NCBI GenBank assembly: GCA_031002005.1
Contig: CM061920.1
Location: 51,128,610-51,192,609, forward strand
From: Vandiemenella viatica
Taxonomy: Eukaryota; Arthropoda; Insecta; Orthoptera; Morabidae
DNA: 64,000 bases
Direction of reading: 5' to 3'
Below are positions 59,985-64,000 of this stretch, piece after piece (position 1 is the stretch's first letter; each line of letters starts with the position of its first letter). Made by a program: the position numbers and the translations under genes. The notes beneath the pieces were generated by a model. It made no database searches. It had not been told where the DNA came from and saw only the letters and a list, made by a program, of their open reading frames with translations.

Positions 59985-60116
59985 ACACGTTGAGATCTGC
60001 AGTAAGCTGGGAGGACAGGCGTTCGATCCCCGCTCCCGCCAAACAGTGTTCGGTTTTCAGTGGTTCCTAGAAATCACACCAGTCGAATCCCAGGACGGTT
60101 CATCCAATTCCTGGTA
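59985..60116 (+). mobile_element. tRNA-derived SINE, 3' side cut by the inverted-repeat structure
   Basis: GGGAGGACAGGCGTTCGATC carries the box B. The body has GTTTTCAGTGGTTCC and AATCACACCAGTCGAATCCC, and it stops at about 60116 where the inverted repeat begins. The rest of the SINE is not seen on the far side within this window. Confidence 0.65.
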
Positions 60117-60299
60117 AACATGCAGAATAGGTGTGATTAGAAGGCTGTGATTTCTCCGAGTATAGTTCCTACCTGCCGCCTTAGGACGGCGCCACCAGCG
60201 CACAGAGCCCGCGCATTTGAAATACAGTTTCAAGACGAAAAGAAAACAAAGTTGTAGGAGCGCGCATTTGAAGCAGGAGCCACAGTTTCAAGACGAATA

Positions 60300-60960
60300 T
60301 CACTCATGGTCAATAACATCACCACGTTTTAAATTTCCAAGTGGAACCATGTTTTATTCGTATAATAAGTGTATTTTAATGATGTACGATGTATTTCAGT
60401 AAATTTAAAAAGCTATATATACCCAACCTAATTTTCGCACTATTCCTGCATTAGCGCCGTCCAGACGCAACATATCCATGGTCAGTAAAATCACGACGTT
60501 GTAATTCCCATGTAGAACCATGTTTTATTCGTGTCACAAGTGTACCTTAAGTATATACAATGTATTTCAGTAAATTTAAAAAGCCATATATACCCAATCT
60601 AATTTTCACACTTGTCCTGCATTAGCGCCGTCCAGACGCAACTTATACATGGTCAGTAAAATCACGACGGTGTAATTCCCATGTGGAACCATGTTTTATT
60701 CATGTCACAAGTGTACCTTAAGTATATACAATGTATTTCAGTAAATTTAAGAAGCCATATATACCCAATCTAATTTTCACACTTGTCCTGCATTAGCGCC
60801 GTCCAGACGCAATTTATACATGGTCAGTAAAATCACGACGGTGTAATTCCCATGTGGAACCATGTTTTATTCGTGTCAAAAGTGTACTTTAATGATATAA
60901 GATGTATTTTAGTAAATTTTCCAGCCAAATTTACATTCTCTAATTTTCTCCAATGTTTTG
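60300..60960 (+). repeat. 171-bp satellite array, left arm (about 4 monomers)
   Basis: The phrase CATGGTCAGTAAAATCACGA starts successive monomers, and its GG falls at 60480, 60651 and 60822, exactly 171 bp apart. Each monomer has GGAACCATGTTTTATTC, a TATTTCAGTAAATTTAA block and GCATTAGCGCCGTCCAGACG. The first (outer) and last (inner, GTGTCAAAAGTGTACTTTAA) monomers are diverged variants. Confidence 0.95.
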
Positions 60961-61094
60961 CATATTCTGCATCTGCTGTGGCGATACTGGAATTGTCAGT
61001 ATACGATCTACCCTTTAATTTCGTACCTGGAACGTCGTAGTTTCATTTAAAGATTTCCACTAGTTGTACACGCGTTTTCCTTGACCACAATTTT

Positions 61095-61305
61095 TATTTA
61101 TTTATTTTTTTACTTGTGGCTTTACACCTCGTTTACATTGAGGTAATTAGATGCGGGATGGGAATGCTGATAATGAATGGGAAGTAATTCGTCCTTGACC
61201 TTTTGAAGGAATCATTCCGGCATTTTCCTGGAGTAATTTGGGTAAACCATGTTGCTCGCCAATGCGAGGTCAGAGCGCTAACCACTCATCCCCTACGCTC
61301 GGGTT
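61095..61305 (-). mobile_element. tRNA-derived SINE, antisense, in the spacer
   Basis: The T-rich left end is the reversed tail. GGCTTTACACCTCGTTTACA, CCTTTTGAAGGAATCATTCC and GGCATTTTCCTGGAGTAATT follow, then the head ACGCTCGGG reversed. Box B is deleted or strongly decayed. Confidence 0.8.
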
Positions 61306-61339
61306 GTTGAGAAAAACCAGCAACATTAGTTTGGCAGAA

Positions 61340-61600
61340 GTAGGTGGCTAGAACTGAACGTGTTGGGTGATAGGTAACGCCCTGGTTGAGCATTCGGGTG
61401 GACGTGCCTACAAATCCCTGTCGGGTAATCGAGATTTTGGTTTTCTATGGTTTACCCAAATCCCTCCACGTTATTACTGGAATGGTTCCTTTGAAGGGAC
61501 AATGGATGATTTTTTCCGTTCTTTGACAAAGCGTAAAGCTGGAAGGATTCTTCTTCTTTTTTTTATTTTTATTTTTTAAAAAGAAAAACAAACTGAAAAA
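61340..61600 (+). mobile_element. tRNA-derived SINE, in the spacer
   Basis: GGTGATAGGTAACGCCCTGG and GCATTCGGGTGGACG precede a decayed box B (CTACAAATCCC). The body has TTTTCTATGGTTTACCCAAAT and GGAATGGTTCCTTTGAAGGG, and a T/A-rich end near 61558-61590. It faces the antisense SINE next to it. Confidence 0.75.
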
Positions 61601-62490
61601 GGTATAAATTGAAATGGGTGCTTGGGACAACTATATATTTTTTTTCTCCCTGTCTACAATAACATTGGAATACAAATCAATAATAATAATGCAGCTTGGT
61701 TACATGAGATATAATAATCCATGTAAGGGTACCGAAGAGGAGCAAGATTTGGTTTCATGACGATTTAACATTCTCTATTGATCATATCAGGGCAAAAAAA
61801 GGTAAAGCATTGCCTGCAAATTTGCAAAGTCACAAACATTCCAATAGTGTTAAAAAAGGTAGTTCCATTAAGGTGATAAGCATTCCCACAAGCGAATATT
61901 AAATATTTAATTATCACACAATAACATCATATAATTCCCATAGGTGTCTTAAGTAACTAGAAGAATAGAGCATGTAGTAAGTAGTATATAATTTTACAAA
62001 TATTCCGACAAAAACAACTGTTCTGGTGTTACGCTTTTTTTTTTTTTTTTTTTTTTTTTTTCTGTTGTGTTCGTTCGCTGTTGCTCCAGACCGACACGTT
62101 TACATAATTAGACCTAACCCCCCCCCCTCCCCCTACACAGTTCGGTTTAAAATTTGTTGAAAATGTAACTTATTAAATTTGATGCTCTGGAAGGTCTTGT
62201 GGAGATTGAGACTTTGCCTATGTAGCACTGATATTGGCCGTTAGGAATGCATGACTAGGCTGTGCATTATTAATCAGGTAAGAAGACATATTTTCGAAAT
62301 TGCTGAACAATAATTCAATAAATAATTCCGTCAGAACATGTTGTTCTTGACGATATTATTTATTCAATTCTTGTTCATCAACTGCGAAGTAAGACCTATT
62401 ACAGATTAATCAGCAGTATTTGTTCATTGGGGCAGAAATAGAATATGTAGCAAGCGCCTGCGTGGTTTGCCTGTAAGGTAGTTGTCACAA
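61601..62490. other. Spacer of the inverted-repeat structure, no gene
   Basis: Contains a T-run of about 25 at 62036-62060, a C-rich run at 62119-62135 and AT-rich single-copy sequence. No coding sequence is seen. Confidence 0.5.
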
Positions 62491-62494
62491 TTAC

Positions 62495-63830
62495 AGACTA
62501 TATTTGGCTATTTAGATTTACTGAAATACATCTTATATCATCAAAGTACACTTTTGACACGAATAAAACATGGTTTCACATGGGAATTACACCGTCGTGA
62601 TTTTACTGACCATGTATAAATTGCGTCTGGACGGCGCTAATGCAGGACAAGTGTGAAAATTAGATTGGGTATATGGCTTTTTAAATTTACTGAAATACAT
62701 TGTATATACTTAAGGTACACTTCTGACATGAATAAAACATGGTTACACAAGGGAATTACACCGTCGTGATTTTACTGACCATGTATAAGTTGCGTCTGGA
62801 CGGAGCTAATGCAGGACAAGTGTGAAAATTAGATTGGGTATATATGGCTTTTTGAATTTACTGAAATACATTGTATATACTTAAGGTACACTTGTGACAT
62901 GAATAAAACATGGTTCCACATGGGAATTACACCGTCGTGATTTTACTGACCATGTATAAATTGCGTCTGGACGGCGCTAATGCAGGACAAGTGTGAAAAT
63001 TAGATTGGTTATATATGGCTTTTTAAAATTACTGAAATACATTTTATATACTTAAGGTACACTTGTGACACGAATAAAACATGGTTCCACATGGGAATTA
63101 CACCGTCGTGATTTTACTGACCATGTATAAGTTGCGTCTGGACGGCGCTAATGCAGGACAAGTGTGAAAATTAGATTGGGTATATATGGCTTTTTAAATT
63201 TACTGAAATACATTGTATATACTTAAGGTACACTTGTGACATGAATAAAACATGGTTCCACATGGGAATTACACCGTTGTGATTTTACTGACCATGTATA
63301 AGTTGCGTCTGGACGGCGCTAATGCAGGACAAGTGTGAAAATTAGATTGGGTATATATGGCTTTTTAAATGTACTGAAATACATAGTATATACTTAAGGT
63401 ACACTTGTGACATGAATAAATCATGGTTCCACATTGGATTTACAACGTCGTAATTTTACTGACCATGCGTAAGTTGCGTCTGGACGGCGCTAATGCAGGA
63501 CAAGTGTGAAAATTAGATTGGGTATATATGGTTTTTTAAATTTACTGAAATACATTGTATATGATTAAAGCACACTTATGACACGAATAAAACATGGTTC
63601 CACATGGGAATTACACCGTCGTGATTTTACTGACCATGCATAAGTTGCGTCTGGACGGCGCTAATGCAGGACAAGTGTGAAAATTAGATTGGGTATATAT
63701 GGCTTTTTAAATTTACTGAAATACACGTACATCATTAAAATACACTTATGATACAAATAAAACATGGTACCACTTGGAAATTTAAAAGGTGGTGATTTTA
63801 TTGACCATGTATGGTATTCGTCTTGAAACT
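62495..63830 (-). repeat. 171-bp satellite array, right arm (about 8 monomers)
   Basis: Reverse orientation of the left-arm monomer. TTTACTGACCATG falls at 62608 (counted at the g of GAC), 62777, 62948, 63119, 63290, 63461, 63632 and 63803. The spacing is 171 bp except for one of 169. The left-most (inner) unit has the GTACACTTTTGACACG variant seen at the inner end of the other arm. The right-most (outer) unit has TACCACTTGGAAATTT, matching the outer end of the other arm. Confidence 0.95.
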
Positions 63831-64000
63831 GTAATTCAAATGCGCGGGCTCCTATTTCAATTGCGCGCGCTCCTACAACTTTCTTTTCTTGTGTGCGCTG
63901 GTGGCGCCGTCTTAAGGCGGCAAGTAGGAACTATACCCTTAGAAATCACAGCCTTCTAATCACACTTATTCTGCATGTATACCCCTTGTCCGCAGTGCCC

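Larger units (their letters stand above)
60117..63985. mobile_element. Large inverted-repeat structure with 171-bp satellite arms
   Basis: The left arm (about 60117-60960) and right arm (about 62495-63985) are reverse complements. The outer flanks match: ACATGCAGAATA, GTGTGATTAGAAGGCTGTG, GACGGCGCCACCAGCGCAC and ACAGTTTCAAGACGAATA in the left arm all recur reversed in the right arm. Each arm then continues as a tandem array of one 171-bp monomer. The outermost monomers of the two arms resemble each other, and so do the innermost. The number of middle monomers differs (about 2 versus 6). The spacer 60961-62494 holds two SINEs and simple-sequence runs and no transposase. Long inverted arms made of tandem repeats are the hallmark of foldback-type elements, so this may be one. 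No target duplication was recognised, and the right boundary is close to the window edge. Confidence 0.7.

Noticed and set aside
60300..63830. CRISPR array
   Set aside because: The whole 171-bp monomer is repeated with no unique spacers, and the genome is eukaryotic.
60300..63830. Centromeric alpha-satellite because of the 171-bp period
   Set aside because: The length match is coincidental: the sequence is in short inverted arrays inside an insect-like context and no satellite relationship was recognised.

Overview
This window looks like a piece of an insect (arthropod) nuclear genome made almost entirely of old mobile elements. The evidence is the AT-rich background, short broken reading frames, several LINE families, tRNA-derived SINEs with box B and A-rich tails, Tc1/mariner, hAT and Helitron-type elements, LTR-like pieces and two satellite arrays. 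The SINE and LINE types suggest a large-genome insect, perhaps polyneopteran (cockroach, stick insect, orthopteran). This is an inference, and the species is not identified. I see no intact host gene; every recognisable coding segment is a decayed transposase or reverse transcriptase.

Layout. 0-3 kb: a ZMYM1/DUF4371-type hAT relic and a Tc1 relic. 5-12 kb: a long-inverted-repeat element, a SINE, a LINE-A 3' end, a pair of inverted repeats and a GC-rich MITE. 12.2-13.6 kb: a DD36E Tc1-like relic abutting a mariner N-terminal fragment. 14-18.6 kb: a LINE-A copy split by a 3.4 kb Helitron-like insertion whose interior has expanded into a satellite of about 369 bp. 18.9-22.7 kb: a LINE fragment and an antisense RTE-like LINE (LINE-C). 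22.9-27.3 kb: a probable LTR split by a Buster-type hAT with a perfect 8-bp target duplication. 27.8-38 kb: SINEs, LINE tails, MITEs, a second long-inverted-repeat element and a CpG-rich stretch. 38.9-47.5 kb: antisense LINE-A containing LINE-B, two abutting Helitron ends, a SINE and more, followed by antisense LINE-C split by an LTR. 48.1-50.4 kb: a Tc1-like element split by a small hAT, again with an exact 8-bp duplication. 50.8-60 kb: MITEs, SINEs, a LINE-A end and an antisense LTR. 60.1-64 kb: a large inverted repeat whose two arms are arrays of a 171-bp satellite.

How the parts relate. The elements form layers that can be ordered in time, because younger ones interrupt older ones. Three junctions are base-exact: the Helitron in LINE-A (no duplication, frame restored across the join), the Buster hAT in the LTR (TGTAAGAA on both sides) and the hAT in Tc1 (CTGGACGT on both sides, frame restored). 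SINEs with target duplications and A-rich tails imply mobilisation by LINE machinery. The two most unusual structures are the satellite-armed inverted repeat at the right end and the Helitron that carries a dimeric higher-order satellite.
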